From a bacterium (GTDB taxonomy: Bacteria; Pseudomonadota; Alphaproteobacteria; Caulobacterales; Hyphomonadaceae): a stretch of 64,000 nt of DNA. The DNA lies in assembly GCA_016125045.1 (NCBI GenBank), contig WGML01000004.1, positions 1 through 64,000 on the forward strand, read 5' to 3'. The position numbers and the translations under genes were made by a program. Within the stretch, counting starts at the first letter, position 1. Every line of letters begins with the position of its first letter. The notes beneath the pieces were generated by a model. It was not told the origin of the DNA. It did no database searches and saw only the letters and a program-made list of their open reading frames with translations. Shown piece after piece: positions 18,003 to 27,723 of the stretch.

Positions 18003-19235
18003 ATGGACGGCTTGCCGGAATGGATTCCCGACGACTGGACGATCCCGCCGTGGGCGGCGGACGCATGGGACTATTTCATGGTCGTGTGGTACACGGGCGT
18101 GTTCGGCCTGACCTATGGCCAGGTGTTCACGGCGATCGGGCTGTTCCTGCTGGCGCTGCTGGTGCGCGGCATCTTCGCGCGCACGATCGTCCGGGCGATC
18201 AGTCGCGCCGCGGCTGGCACGAAGACCAATCTCGACGACGCGCTGGTGAAGAGCATCGCAGAGCCGCTGAAGATGGTGCCGATCATCGTCGGCGTCTATG
18301 TGGCGATGGAGGTGATCGATCTCGGCGCGGACGCACGGGTGGCGGCCGACAAGCTTCTGCAATCCATGGTGGCGGTGTCGATCTTCTGGACGCTGAGCCG
18401 GGCGGTGAGCTCATTCTCCTTCCTGCTCGGCGGGTTTCGCGAGACGCTGAACTGGCTCCTGCGGACGCTGGAGGTGCTGTTTCTCGCGATGGGAGCGGCG
18501 GCCGTCCTCGAAATCTGGGGCGTGCCGATCCTGCCGGTGATCGGCGGCCTTGGCGTGTTCGGCATCGCGGTCGCCTTCGGCGCGCAGGACCTGGTGAAAA
18601 ACCTGATCTCGGGCGTGTTCATCCTGGTCGAGCGGCGGTTCGCGATCGGCGACTGGATCAAGGTCGACGGCGTGGTCGAGGGGGTTGTCGAGAAAATGGG
18701 CTTCCGGTCGATCACCGTGCGGCAGTTCGACAAGGCGCCGATCTATGTGCCGAACGCGGTGTTCAACGACAATCCGGTGGCGAATTTCTCGCGGATGTCG
18801 CACCGGCGGATCAAGTGGGTGGTCGGGGTCGAGTACCGCACCACGGTCGAGCAGCTGCGCTATATCCGCGACGAGATCGAGGCGTTCCTGTGGGTCGACG
18901 AGGCGTTCGCCATGCCGCCCGAGGCGGCCCTGATGGTGAATGTGGATTCGTTCAACGACAGCTCGATCGACTTTCTGATCTACACCTTCACCCGGACGAC
19001 GAAATGGGATGAATGGCTCGGCCACAAGGAGCGGCTGGCCTACAAGGTGATGGAGATCGTGAAGGCCGCGGGGACGGACTTCGCCTTCCCGAGCCGCACG
19101 CTCTACATGCAGCAGACCGATCCGCCGGAAATCTTCGCGCCGCCGGGCCGCAGCCCGCAGGTCGAGGAGGTGGCGAAGCTGAGGGCGGCCCGCAGGCTGA
19201 CGCAGGAGCGTTCCGGCGAAACCGACGGCGAGTAG
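18003..19235 (+). CDS. MscS-family mechanosensitive ion channel
   Basis: 410 aa. Inner-membrane channel with several N-terminal membrane segments (~30-150) and an MscS core: pore helix PVIGGLGVFGIAVAFGAQDLVKNL, then FILVERRFAIGDWIKVDG beta domain and the cytoplasmic vestibule VRQFDKAPIYVPN. The C-terminal ~35 residues are polar. The ATG at 18003 is favoured over 17997 because AGGGG lies six bases before it; the two differ by two residues. Confidence 0.92.
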   Translation: MDGLPEWIPDDWTIPPWAADAWDYFMVVWYTGVFGLTYGQVFTAIGLFLLALLVRGIFARTIVRAISRAAAGTKTNLDDALVKSIAEPLKMVPIIVGVYVAMEVIDLGADARVAADKLLQSMVAVSIFWTLSRAVSSFSFLLGGFRETLNWLLRTLEVLFLAMGAAAVLEIWGVPILPVIGGLGVFGIAVAFGAQDLVKNLISGVFILVERRFAIGDWIKVDGVVEGVVEKMGFRSITVRQFDKAPIYVPNAVFNDNPVANFSRMSHRRIKWVVGVEYRTTVEQLRYIRDEIEAFLWVDEAFAMPPEAALMVNVDSFNDSSIDFLIYTFTRTTKWDEWLGHKERLAYKVMEIVKAAGTDFAFPSRTLYMQQTDPPEIFAPPGRSPQVEEVAKLRAARRLTQERSGETDGE

Positions 19236-19263
19236 CGCTTCAGGCGCAGCTTCAGGGACAACT

Positions 19264-20361
19264 TCAGGCGACGGCTTCGCTGCGCGTGTTGGCCCGGACC
19301 TTCCAGAAACGGACGGCGCGCTGCGCCGCGAGCGGCGTCACCCGTTCATAGAGCTGGCCGAACGCCTCGGCCTTGGACATCCCGTAGGTGTCGCCGCCGA
19401 TGAGCATGCACAGCGTGACGAAGAGCGCGCGATCGAAGGAGGCGGACCGCGCAAGGATCGCGAGCGCGTCGAGATCCTTCGCGTCGATCAGGCGCTGGGC
19501 GGCGCCGAATTCGATGTCGACGAGCTTGGCGAAGGCGATGGTGAAGGCGGTCCTCTGGTTTTCGCGCAGCAGCATGACGAGGGCGGGCGGCTTCAGCCCG
19601 CCGCGCTTTTCGAGATCCGCGACGCGGGTTGCGCCTTCCTTGAAGTCGGTCGGCAGCGCGCCATAGGCTTCCGACAGCCGGTCGCGGCTGTTCCTGAGCG
19701 CTTCTTCGAGGGCCTCCGGGGAGACCTTGTCGAACTTCTTCATGATCTCCTGGCGCAGGCCCGTCTCCACCTGGAGGTAGACCTCGTTCAGGAGATCGAG
19801 CGGCACGTGCTGGTTGCGAACGAAGGGCGCATGGAGCACCGGGCTTTCCTTCGCTCGATCGGCGACGCGCTCGAATGTCTCGCGGCCGATCTTGGCGGAG
19901 TTGTTGGACAGGAGTGACGCGACGACGCGGTCCTCGCCGCGGTCGACGAGCGCGCTGGAGACGGCTTCGCCGATGTCGCTGCGCCGGGTGACCGACATCA
20001 TGTGTTCCTGCGAGGCGGCGGCGATGACTTCGAGAATGTCGGTCTCGGTGAGCGAGGCGGACTTCTCAAGCACGTGCTTGGCGACCTCGATCTTGTCGAA
20101 GGCGAAGCGGCGGGCGGTGCGCCGCAGCGGGGCTGGCGAGACGGCGATCTTCTTGGCGAGCTCGGCGCGGACCTGGAGCGCCATGTCCTGCGCGATCGCC
20201 CCGACGATCTCGTCGAACATCGCGGATTCATTCTCCGAGCGCTCGGTGGGCTGGGAGAGGAAGATATCCGTCACCTCGCGCAGAAGCTCACGCCGCTTCT
20301 CGCTGGACGGCTCCTTCGCAAGGTCGATGAGGAGCGAAAATTTTGATCCGGTCTCAGACAT
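19264..20361 (-). CDS. DUF2336 domain protein
   Basis: 365 aa, soluble and helical throughout, with HEAT-like repeat character (VADRAKESPVLHAPFV, DRGEDRVVASLLSNNSAKIG). DUF2336 is an alphaproteobacterial family of unknown function, and this protein has its typical layout: short acidic N-terminus SETGSKFSLLIDLAKEPS and a C-terminal SASFDRALFVTLCMLIGG segment. Convergent with the MscS gene. Confidence 0.85.
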   Translation of the reverse strand: MSETGSKFSLLIDLAKEPSSEKRRELLREVTDIFLSQPTERSENESAMFDEIVGAIAQDMALQVRAELAKKIAVSPAPLRRTARRFAFDKIEVAKHVLEKSASLTETDILEVIAAASQEHMMSVTRRSDIGEAVSSALVDRGEDRVVASLLSNNSAKIGRETFERVADRAKESPVLHAPFVRNQHVPLDLLNEVYLQVETGLRQEIMKKFDKVSPEALEEALRNSRDRLSEAYGALPTDFKEGATRVADLEKRGGLKPPALVMLLRENQRTAFTIAFAKLVDIEFGAAQRLIDAKDLDALAILARSASFDRALFVTLCMLIGGDTYGMSKAEAFGQLYERVTPLAAQRAVRFWKVRANTRSEAVA

Positions 20362-20475
20362 GCCTGCTGCTCCAACCCCCGTTGAGCGGAACCATGACCG
20401 ATGCGGGTTAATGAAAAGCTGGCGCGGGAGCGATTGCGCCTGCGGCGGGCGCGGGGGCGCTGACGATCGCCAGGG

Positions 20476-22311
20476 TCAGCCGTTTTCGAGCGCGTCGCGC
20501 CGTTCGGCGAGGTCCAGCCAGTCGGTCTCGGCCTGTTCGAGTTCCGCGCGCGCAGCCTCAAGGCGTGCGGCGAGACCGGAGAAGCGGTCCGGCGCGCGAG
20601 TGAAGAGGCCGGGGTCGGCGAGCGCGGTCTCGATATCGGCGATCTCGGCCTCGAGCCGGGGGATGCGCTTTTCGGCGTCTTCGAGGCGTCGCGCGTCCTT
20701 GAAGCTGAGCTTGCCGCGGGTGCGTTCGGGCGTCTGCGGCGCCTTCGCCGGGGGGGCGGGCTGGCGGGGCGGGGTCGCCGCGCCGGGCGGACGGGCGGAT
20801 GATTGCCGCGGCCGCTGCAGCAGATAGTCCGAATAGCCGCCGGGTGTTTCGAGCCATCGCCCGCCGCCGATAGGCGACAACACGGAGGTTGCGACCCCGT
20901 CGATGAAGGCGCGGTCGTGGCTCACAACGATGAGGGTTCCGGCATAGTCGGCGAGCATGTCCTCAAGCAGGTCGAGCGTCTCGATGTCGAGATCGTTGGT
21001 GGGTTCGTCGAGCACGAGGAGGTTTGAGTGTCTCGCAAGGGCGATGGCGAGCGTGAGGCGGTTGCGCTCGCCGCCCGACAGCGCGGAGACGGGCTGGCGG
21101 AGCTGGCGCGCGTCGAACAGGAAATCCTTGGCGTAGGACGCGACGTGACGGGGTTCGCCGCGCACCATCACCTGGTCGCCGCCGAGCGGGGCGAGCGCCT
21201 CCCACAGCGTCGCGTCCTCGGGCAGCGAGGCGCGGGACTGGTCGAGATAGGCGATCTGGAGGGTCGCGGCGCGGCGGATCACGCCTGCGTCCGGTTCGAT
21301 TTCGCCGAGCAGCACGCGCAGGAGGGTCGATTTCCCGGCGCCGTTCGCCCCGATGACGCCGATGCGGTCGCCGCGCATGATGCGGATCGACACGTCCGTG
21401 ACGAGGGGGGATGCGGGGTCGTAGGATTTGGCGACGCCCTTCGCCTCGATGACCAGCCGGGAGGACGGCGCGCCGGCGTCGGCTTCAAGGGAGGCGGAGG
21501 CGCGTCCCTCCGCGATCAGGGTGCGGCGCTCGCGGCGTTCGGCGCGCATGTCGGCGAGCTTGCGGACGCGGCCCATATTGCGGCGACGGCGGGCGGTGAC
21601 GCCGCGCGCCATCCAGCGCTCCTCGGCCTTGAGCTGGGTTTCGAGACGGTCGAGCGCCTTTTCCTCGGCGGTCTCCACCGTTTCCGCCCAGGCCTCGAAC
21701 TCGGTGTAGCCGCGGTTGAGGGAATGCATGCGGCCCTGGCGCAACCACGCCACCGAGGTCGAGACGGTTTCGAGAAAGCGCCGGTCGTGGCTGACGATGA
21801 GGGCGGCGCCGCGGAACTGGAGGAGGCGCTGTTCAAGCTGTTCGATGGCGTCGATGTCGAGATGGTTTGTCGGCTCGTCCAGCATGAGGATGTCGGGGGT
21901 TTCGGCGAAGGCGCGGGCGAGCGCGATTCGGCGCGCCTGCCCGCCGGACAGGGCTTCGAGCGACTGGCTTCGGTCGACGCCCCAGTCGTCGAGTTCGGCG
22001 TCGGCGCGCCAGAGATCGGCTTCGGGCAGGCCGGCGGAGACGAAGTCGATGGCGGTGGTGAAGCCGTCGAAGCCGGGCTCCTGGGTCAGATGGCGGGAGC
22101 GGACGCCCGGCTGGAGGAACACCTCGCCTGAGTCCGCCTCGATCGCCCCGGCGAGGATGCGCATGAGGGTCGACTTGCCGGCCCCGTTGCGGCCGACCAG
22201 CGAGATGCGCTCGCCGCGCGACAGGGCGAGGTCGACGCCGGAGAACAGCGGCGCGCCGCCGAGCGACAGACGGACGTCGCGCAAGGCGGCGATGGGGGCG
22301 GTTCTGGACAT
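20476..22311 (-). CDS. ABC-F family ATPase (Uup-like)
   Basis: 611 aa. Two ABC ATPase domains without membrane segments: Walker A GRNGAGKST and GANGAGKST, signatures LSGGQARR and LSGGERNR, Walker B LMLDEPTNHLD and LVLDEPTNDLD. A ~60-residue charged linker between domains and a C-terminal coiled-coil (KDARRLEDAEKRIPRLEAEI) resemble Uup, which acts on ribosomes or branched DNA intermediates. The start at 22311 (MSRTAPIAAL) lies 14 bp from the end of the penicillin-binding-protein gene, so the two are probably co-transcribed. Confidence 0.92.
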   Translation of the reverse strand: MSRTAPIAALRDVRLSLGGAPLFSGVDLALSRGERISLVGRNGAGKSTLMRILAGAIEADSGEVFLQPGVRSRHLTQEPGFDGFTTAIDFVSAGLPEADLWRADAELDDWGVDRSQSLEALSGGQARRIALARAFAETPDILMLDEPTNHLDIDAIEQLEQRLLQFRGAALIVSHDRRFLETVSTSVAWLRQGRMHSLNRGYTEFEAWAETVETAEEKALDRLETQLKAEERWMARGVTARRRRNMGRVRKLADMRAERRERRTLIAEGRASASLEADAGAPSSRLVIEAKGVAKSYDPASPLVTDVSIRIMRGDRIGVIGANGAGKSTLLRVLLGEIEPDAGVIRRAATLQIAYLDQSRASLPEDATLWEALAPLGGDQVMVRGEPRHVASYAKDFLFDARQLRQPVSALSGGERNRLTLAIALARHSNLLVLDEPTNDLDIETLDLLEDMLADYAGTLIVVSHDRAFIDGVATSVLSPIGGGRWLETPGGYSDYLLQRPRQSSARPPGAATPPRQPAPPAKAPQTPERTRGKLSFKDARRLEDAEKRIPRLEAEIADIETALADPGLFTRAPDRFSGLAARLEAARAELEQAETDWLDLAERRDALENG

Positions 22312-22324
22312 GGTCGTCGCCCGG

Positions 22325-24289
22325 TCAGAGGTTCGGTTGCGGCTTGTCGCCAGCAAACTGCCGCCCCGCGACCATGCCGAGCGCGGCCGACAGGCGGCGA
22401 TAGAAGGTGAGGCGGGCGAGTTCGCTGTCGGAGAGGAACTCCTCGGCCTCAAGCGCGCCTTCGAGGGGCACAGGCTCGACCCCCTCAAGGGCGGTGGTCA
22501 CCAGCTTCGACCAGAGGATGGCGGGAAGCTCCCCGCCCGTGGTCTTGCGCATCGCGGTGTCGTTGTCATTGCCGACCCAGACGCCGCCGACGAGGGTCGA
22601 GGTGTAGCCGATAAACCACGCGTCGCGCCATTCCTGGGAGGTGCCGGTCTTGCCCGCGACATCCCACCCCTCGACCCGGGCGGCCCGTCCGGTGCCCTGG
22701 ACGACGACGCGCGACAGCATACCGGTCATCACGTCGGCGAGGTCCTGCCGATAGACCTGAACCGGCTCCGGGTTGGGCTGGCGGTAGACGAGGTCGCCGC
22801 GGGAGGTGCGGATTTCCTCGATAATGTAGGGCGAGGCGGCGATCCCGCGCCGGGCGAAGACGCCGTAGGCGCCGGTGATCTCGATGAGCGTCACCTCGTC
22901 CGTGCCGAGGGCGAGCGCGGGAAAGGGCTGGAGCTGGGAGCGGATGCCGAACCGCCTTGCGAGGGCGATGACATTCTCGATGCCGATCTCGGCGCCGAGC
23001 TGGGCGGCGACGGTGTTGACGCTTTCGGCGAGCGCCTCCGACAGGGTCATGGCCCCGCGATAGCCCTCGGAATAGTTCCGCGGCCGCCAGTCGCCGATGC
23101 GAACCGGCTCGTCATACATGATCGTGGTGGGTTTCAGGCCGGCCTCCAGGGCGGCGGCGTAGACGAAGGGCTTGAACGAGGAGCCGGGCTGACGGCGCGC
23201 CTGCACCGCGCGGTTGAACTGCGACGTCGCATAGTCGAGCCCGCCGACCATGGCCCGCACGGCGCCCGAATGATCCATGATCACGGCGGCGGCCTCGCTG
23301 GCGTTGCGGTCCGGGCCGAGGAGGCGCACCTGTTCGGTGACGATGTCCTGCGCCTTCTTCTGCAGGTCGAGATCAAGCGTCAATGTGATGACGAGGTCCG
23401 GCGGCGCGTCGGGCGACAGGAGGCGGGCCTGATCAACCGCCCAGTCGAGCGCGTGGCCGGCGAACAGGTCGGCGGGCGGTTCGGCGAGCAGGAGGGGCTG
23501 ACGTTTGGCGGACTCGGCCTGGTCGGCGGTGATGAAGCCGCCCTCCATCATCTGGTCGAGGACATAGGCCTGGCGCGCCTTCGCCTCCGGCGAGGCGGTG
23601 CGCTGGCCGAAGCGGGACGGCGCCTTGGGAAAGCCGGCGATCAGCGCCGCCTGCGCGAGCGACAGGTCGCGGGCGTCGACGTTGAAATAGGTCCGCGCGG
23701 CCGCGCCAAGTCCATAGGAGGACGCGCCGAGATAGATGCGGTTGAGATAGAGTTCGAGGACTTCGTCCTTGGAGAGCATCTGCTCCAGATCGAAGGCGAG
23801 GCGGGCCTCCTGGAGCTTGCGCCGGAGGGTCTGGTCCGGGGACAGGAAGAGGTTCTTCACGAGCTGCTGGGTGATGGTGGAGCCGCCCTGCACGGTGCGG
23901 CCGGCGCGGACATTCTCGATGAGCGCGCGCAGGATGGCGGTCTGGTCGAAGCCGGTGTGATCGTAGAAGCGCTTGTCCTCGGCGGCGATGAAGGCCTGGA
24001 CGACGTGAGGCGGCAGTTCGGCGAGCTTCACCGCGCGGGCATAGCGCGGCCCGCGCACGGCGATGGTCTGGCCGGCGGCGTCCTGAAACTCCACGGCGGG
24101 CGGGCGGTGCAGCGTCCACAGCGAGTCCTTGGTGGGAAGGCTCGGCATCTGGGCGAACATGGTGTTCCACAACAGGCCGAGCGTCGCAGCGGCGACAAGC
24201 GCTGCGGAGCCCCCGAAGGCGGCGAGCGGATAGATCACCCGCCGAAAGAAGGACCGGGGCGGTGCGGCCTCGGCTTGTGGAGCGTTCAT
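22325..24289 (-). CDS. Class A penicillin-binding protein (PBP1A/PBP1C-type)
   Basis: 654 aa. Cytoplasmic N-terminus, one membrane anchor (~19-41), then a GT51 glycosyltransferase domain with AEDKRFYDH (catalytic Glu at ~104) and GGSTITQQLVKN, and a transpeptidase domain with SSFK (Ser ~370), AESVN and KTGTSQ motifs. Polymerises and crosslinks peptidoglycan in the periplasm. All catalytic residues are present. Upstream of the ABC-F gene on the same strand with a 13-bp gap. Confidence 0.94.
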   Translation of the reverse strand: MNAPQAEAAPPRSFFRRVIYPLAAFGGSAALVAAATLGLLWNTMFAQMPSLPTKDSLWTLHRPPAVEFQDAAGQTIAVRGPRYARAVKLAELPPHVVQAFIAAEDKRFYDHTGFDQTAILRALIENVRAGRTVQGGSTITQQLVKNLFLSPDQTLRRKLQEARLAFDLEQMLSKDEVLELYLNRIYLGASSYGLGAAARTYFNVDARDLSLAQAALIAGFPKAPSRFGQRTASPEAKARQAYVLDQMMEGGFITADQAESAKRQPLLLAEPPADLFAGHALDWAVDQARLLSPDAPPDLVITLTLDLDLQKKAQDIVTEQVRLLGPDRNASEAAAVIMDHSGAVRAMVGGLDYATSQFNRAVQARRQPGSSFKPFVYAAALEAGLKPTTIMYDEPVRIGDWRPRNYSEGYRGAMTLSEALAESVNTVAAQLGAEIGIENVIALARRFGIRSQLQPFPALALGTDEVTLIEITGAYGVFARRGIAASPYIIEEIRTSRGDLVYRQPNPEPVQVYRQDLADVMTGMLSRVVVQGTGRAARVEGWDVAGKTGTSQEWRDAWFIGYTSTLVGGVWVGNDNDTAMRKTTGGELPAILWSKLVTTALEGVEPVPLEGALEAEEFLSDSELARLTFYRRLSAALGMVAGRQFAGDKPQPNL

Positions 24290-24516
24290 GTGCAGAACCC
24301 GCGGCGCCGGACGCCAAGGAGGACGCCAAATATACAGCCGTTTCAGTATGTTCCGCCTCTAGCGGTCAGCCCGCACTGTCGACGCTGGTCAGGCGTGAAT
24401 GCTTCCCCGGCGGTGAGACCATAAGCGAGGCGGGGCCGGTTTGCGAGGAGAATTGTGACCTCGACGCATTAACGGATTGTAGGGTTTGGACGCATGGCGG
24501 CCCGCGGGAGGGAGGG

Positions 24517-25366
24517 TCAGTTGATCGGCGAGAGAAGCTCCGGCGCGGTCACCAGAGCGCGGACGCCGTGGGATTCATGTTCCTTGAAGGGATTGTCCGC
24601 CGCGGCCGCCCAGCGGTGAAGGGAGTTGATGTCGAGCTTGGCGCAAGCCGGACGCACGCTCCAGGTGACGTTGAGGGGCGAGCACACGTTGTGCGTGTAG
24701 CTCGGCCCGGTGGTCGAGCCGCGGAACACGACGGGCGCGCCCGTGTCCACCGGCAGCGCCCTGGCCTGGTGGAAGCCGCCGGGGGCGGGCGGTCCCGCGT
24801 AGGTGAAGTCGGCGAAATCGAGCGCGGCGGGATCGTTCACCAGCAGGAATGCCTGCGCCTCGACCCGCAGGAGCGGATCGGTGCAGGCGTCGTTGAGGCA
24901 GGCGCCGAGCCCCTCGCCCGGGCCGACATTGCAGGAGGAGTGCACCCAGTGCACCTCGATCGTGTCGCCGGGCCTGACATTGGCGAAGGCCGCTTCGCCC
25001 TCGATGGGCGTGAGTTCGGCGGCGGTGAGGGCGGCGGTTTCATTGCACCGGTAGCCGCCATGTTCGCCGTCCCCGGCGAAAACGGAAAAGCCGGGCGCCT
25101 TTGTGTTCGGCGTTGGTGTGCGTGTGGATGTTGCAGAGGTTCATCCCGCGCGGCGAGGCGGCGAGGGGAAAGAGGTCGGGGTTCGCGCCGGTGGGATTGG
25201 CGATGTCGCGCGGCGTCTGCGGCCCGAAGCCGACGCAGAGTTCGGCGGCGGCGGGTTCGATCGCCGCGGCATCCGGGGCGGGCGGGCTCGCCGGACTGCA
25301 CGCACCGAGGCCGAGCGCCGGCGCGACGAGAAGGGCGAGGAGCCGGGCGGGGCGGGTGTGGGTCAA
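24517..25366 (-). pseudogene. Delta-class carbonic anhydrase, split by a +1 frameshift
   Basis: Two frames together give one protein of ~282 aa. The 5' part has a lipoprotein signal (ALGLGAC), then CVGFGPQTPRDI and MNLCNIHTHTNAEHKG. The 3' part begins GFSVFAGDGEHGGYRC and continues through EVHWVHSSCNVG, RVEAQAFLLVND, FRGSTTGPSY, VTWSVRPACAKLDI and HGVRALVTAPELLS. These blocks match the diatom-type delta carbonic anhydrases and their bacterial relatives. Dropping one base within 25091-25099 (a GGGCGCC run) restores the frame with KGPGFSV at the join. TTG at 25366 has GAGGA upstream and starts the signal peptide. It is either a real frameshift or a sequencing error. Confidence 0.8.
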
Positions 25367-25639
25367 GGCGGGGCGTCCTCCTGGGGGCGGAGGCTCAGGA
25401 CCGCCGCGACGCCGCATTGAAGCGCGATTCGGCGCGCCGTTCCGACCTCTGACGTTGCGGCAGGTGGGGCGGCAGTGGGGGGGCTTTCGGGCGAAATCCC
25501 GGCCCGCGCGGTGGCCTTCGGCGGTCCGGGGGGGTATCATCCGCTGGTCAGACACGCTCCGGCCCTGCTCCGCACCGATCCGCCGCGAGCCGCCAACGCC
25601 GCGTTTCAGCGCGGACCTGACCCCGGAAAGCCGCCGTTC

Positions 25640-26923
25640 ATGATGACGCCAGCCAAGCAGCACAGCCCTAAACACCCGTTGAAATTCGACCTGACGAGCA
25701 CACAGGCGAAGGTCGACCCGTTCCCGATCTTCGCCGCCATGCGGGCGGAGGGAGAGGTCATCCCGGTGAAGCTGCCGCTGATCGGCGGCATCTGGGTGAC
25801 GACGACGCACGCGGCGACGCAGGCTGTGATGAAGGATCAGGGGCTGTTCGTTCTGGAGGGCAAGAATGCGGGCAAGTCCGGCGTGTCGGGCGTGCCGGTT
25901 CGGTGGATGCCGCGGACGCTGAAGATCCTTCTGAACAACATGCTGGCGAAGGACGAGCCGGACCATCGCCGCCTGCGCAAGCTGGTCGACCAGGCGTTTT
26001 CACGGGCGAGCATGAGCGCGCTGCGGCCGCGGATCGAGACGATCGCGGAAGGGTTGCTGGACGACATCGAGCGCCAGGCGGCGACCGGCGAGCGCATCGA
26101 CCTCGTGGACGCCTATGCGCGGCGCCTGCCGATCCTGGTGATCTGCGAACTGCTCGGCCTGCCGCCCGAGGACCATGACATGTTTTCGAACTGGTCCGGC
26201 AAGCTGACCACGGTGACCGGGCTGTTGAGCGTGTTCAGGGCGCTTGGGCCGATCAAGCAGCTGCTCGCCTATCTCGACCGGCAGATCGAGGCGGCGCGGG
26301 CGACGCCGCGTCCCGGGCTGATCAGCGATCTCGTCCGGGCGGAGGAGGACGGCGACCGGCTGAGCCATGACGAACTTCTCGCGATGGTGTTCGTGCTTCT
26401 GGTTGCGGGCTATGAGACGACGACCAACCTGATCGCGGGCGGCGTCGCGGCGCTGGAGGCCAATCCCGACCAGCGGGCGTGGCTGATGGAAGACCGCGCC
26501 GACAGGATGGAGCTGGCGGTGGAGGAACTCTGCCGGTTCGTCTCGGCGGTTCAGGGGACCAAGCCCCGCTATGTGTCGCGGGATGTCGATTTCTTCGGCC
26601 AGACGCTGAAACGCGGCGAGATCATGATGGCGCTGCCGGCGACGGCGAACGCGGACCCGGCGGTGTTCGAGGCCCCGGACCGGCTCGATCTGTCACGGTT
26701 TCCAAACCCGCATCTCGCCTTCAGCGCGGGGATTCATTTCTGTCTCGGCCAGCAATTGGCGCGCATCGAGACGCAGGTGGCGCTCGACCGGCTGTACGGG
26801 CGGTTCCCGGCGCTCAGCGTCGAGCAGCCGGGCGGGCTGGTCTACAGCGACCGGATCGGCATGCGCAGCATGCTGAAGCTCTGGGTGCACACCGGCCGCG
26901 AACAGGTGAGGCAGGCGGCCTGA
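25640..26923 (+). CDS. Cytochrome P450
   Basis: 427 aa. I-helix LLVAGYETTTNLI has the full acid-Thr pair; ExxR in VEELCRFVS; heme loop FSAGIHFCLGQQLAR with Cys at ~368. Canonical in all motifs, unlike the other P450 in this window. ATG 25640 has GGAAAG ~10 bases upstream. Redox partners are not adjacent and the substrate is unknown. Ends ~170 bp before the gene transfer agent cluster. Confidence 0.93.
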   Translation: MMTPAKQHSPKHPLKFDLTSTQAKVDPFPIFAAMRAEGEVIPVKLPLIGGIWVTTTHAATQAVMKDQGLFVLEGKNAGKSGVSGVPVRWMPRTLKILLNNMLAKDEPDHRRLRKLVDQAFSRASMSALRPRIETIAEGLLDDIERQAATGERIDLVDAYARRLPILVICELLGLPPEDHDMFSNWSGKLTTVTGLLSVFRALGPIKQLLAYLDRQIEAARATPRPGLISDLVRAEEDGDRLSHDELLAMVFVLLVAGYETTTNLIAGGVAALEANPDQRAWLMEDRADRMELAVEELCRFVSAVQGTKPRYVSRDVDFFGQTLKRGEIMMALPATANADPAVFEAPDRLDLSRFPNPHLAFSAGIHFCLGQQLARIETQVALDRLYGRFPALSVEQPGGLVYSDRIGMRSMLKLWVHTGREQVRQAA

Positions 26924-27093
26924 TCACGGGGATGCGCGCGCGGGTTGTCCATGCCCGCCGGAGGGGTTTGGCGCGTTGCGCCGCGGCGTCCGGCTCCTGA
27001 AGCGCGCAAACGATCCGACCGGTGCGGCGCGGCCGCTATACATCGGCACTCTCCCGACATGGGACTGAAACGGAGCGACGGAGGGCCGCGGAC

Positions 27094-27723
27094 ATGGCGC
27101 TGCGCGGTGAGGCTTTGGCGGATGCGGACGCAGATGGGGCGCCGGAGCCGCGGCGATCCCGGTGGGGCCGCAATGGCTGCGACTGGCTGGCGGCGGAGCT
27201 GCAGTACGCGCTCGGGATCGATGCGGACGAGATCGCGGTCCGGATGGGTGCGAGGCGGCAATGGGTGATCCAGCGGGCGCGCCTTGACGGGTGGCGCCGC
27301 GACCCCACTCCTGCCGACTGGACGCGGATGGTGACCGGCGTGGCGCGCGCGGCGGCGGCCCGGGAACTGGTCGGCGGCGCGGCGGCGGACCAGCGGGCGC
27401 GGAGCATCGAACGGCTCTTGCGGCTGGCGGCGCCGGAGGCGCTGGCGGGCGCCGGACGCCGGGGTTCGGCGGGTGTGGGAAAAAAGGGATCAGGTGATGC
27501 AGGGTCGCGCGACATGAGGGACCGACACGATGACGACGGGGTCGACTGGTGCGCCGAACTCCGGCGCCGGCTCGAAGTGCTGGTGGGTCCCCTCAAACTG
27601 GATGCCGGACCCGAACGGGGTGGCGACGGCGTTCTTCAAGAGCATAAATGCCGACCTCCTGGAGGGGCGGAAGGCGTGCTTCCGGTGGAGCCTGTGGCGA
27701 AGACCCGCCCAGACGGCGCCTGA
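27094..27723 (+). CDS. Small-terminase-like protein (GTA gp1 position), C-terminus uncertain
   Basis: 209 aa as read. Residues ~28-75 hold a helix-turn-helix-like stretch (LQYALGIDADEIAVRMGARRQWVIQRARLDGWRRD) matching proteins found immediately upstream of TerL in alphaproteobacterial GTA clusters. The frame continues ~190 bp into the TerL coding region, which is unnatural; the part after ~27480 (MRDRHDDDG...) is low-complexity and probably not original. The real product may have ended near 27480. DNA recognition for packaging is inferred from position only. Confidence 0.5.
   Translation: MALRGEALADADADGAPEPRRSRWGRNGCDWLAAELQYALGIDADEIAVRMGARRQWVIQRARLDGWRRDPTPADWTRMVTGVARAAAARELVGGAAADQRARSIERLLRLAAPEALAGAGRRGSAGVGKKGSGDAGSRDMRDRHDDDGVDWCAELRRRLEVLVGPLKLDAGPERGGDGVLQEHKCRPPGGAEGVLPVEPVAKTRPDGA
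27490..27645 (-). CDS. Possible small minus-strand gene overlapping gp1/TerL
   Basis: 51 codons on the strand opposite to the GTA genes. The ATG at 27645 is preceded by a perfect AGGAGG (27655-27660, nine bases away), the best ribosome site in this part of the window. The predicted peptide is balanced in composition, with a ...FGSGIQFEGTHQHF... core and a hydrophobic VDPVVIVSVPHV end, unlike the TrpTrp/Cys-rich sequence read for TerL on the other strand. No family recognised. It shares wobble positions with TerL, so codon bias cannot decide. Confidence 0.35.
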   Translation of the reverse strand: MLLKNAVATPFGSGIQFEGTHQHFEPAPEFGAPVDPVVIVSVPHVARPCIT

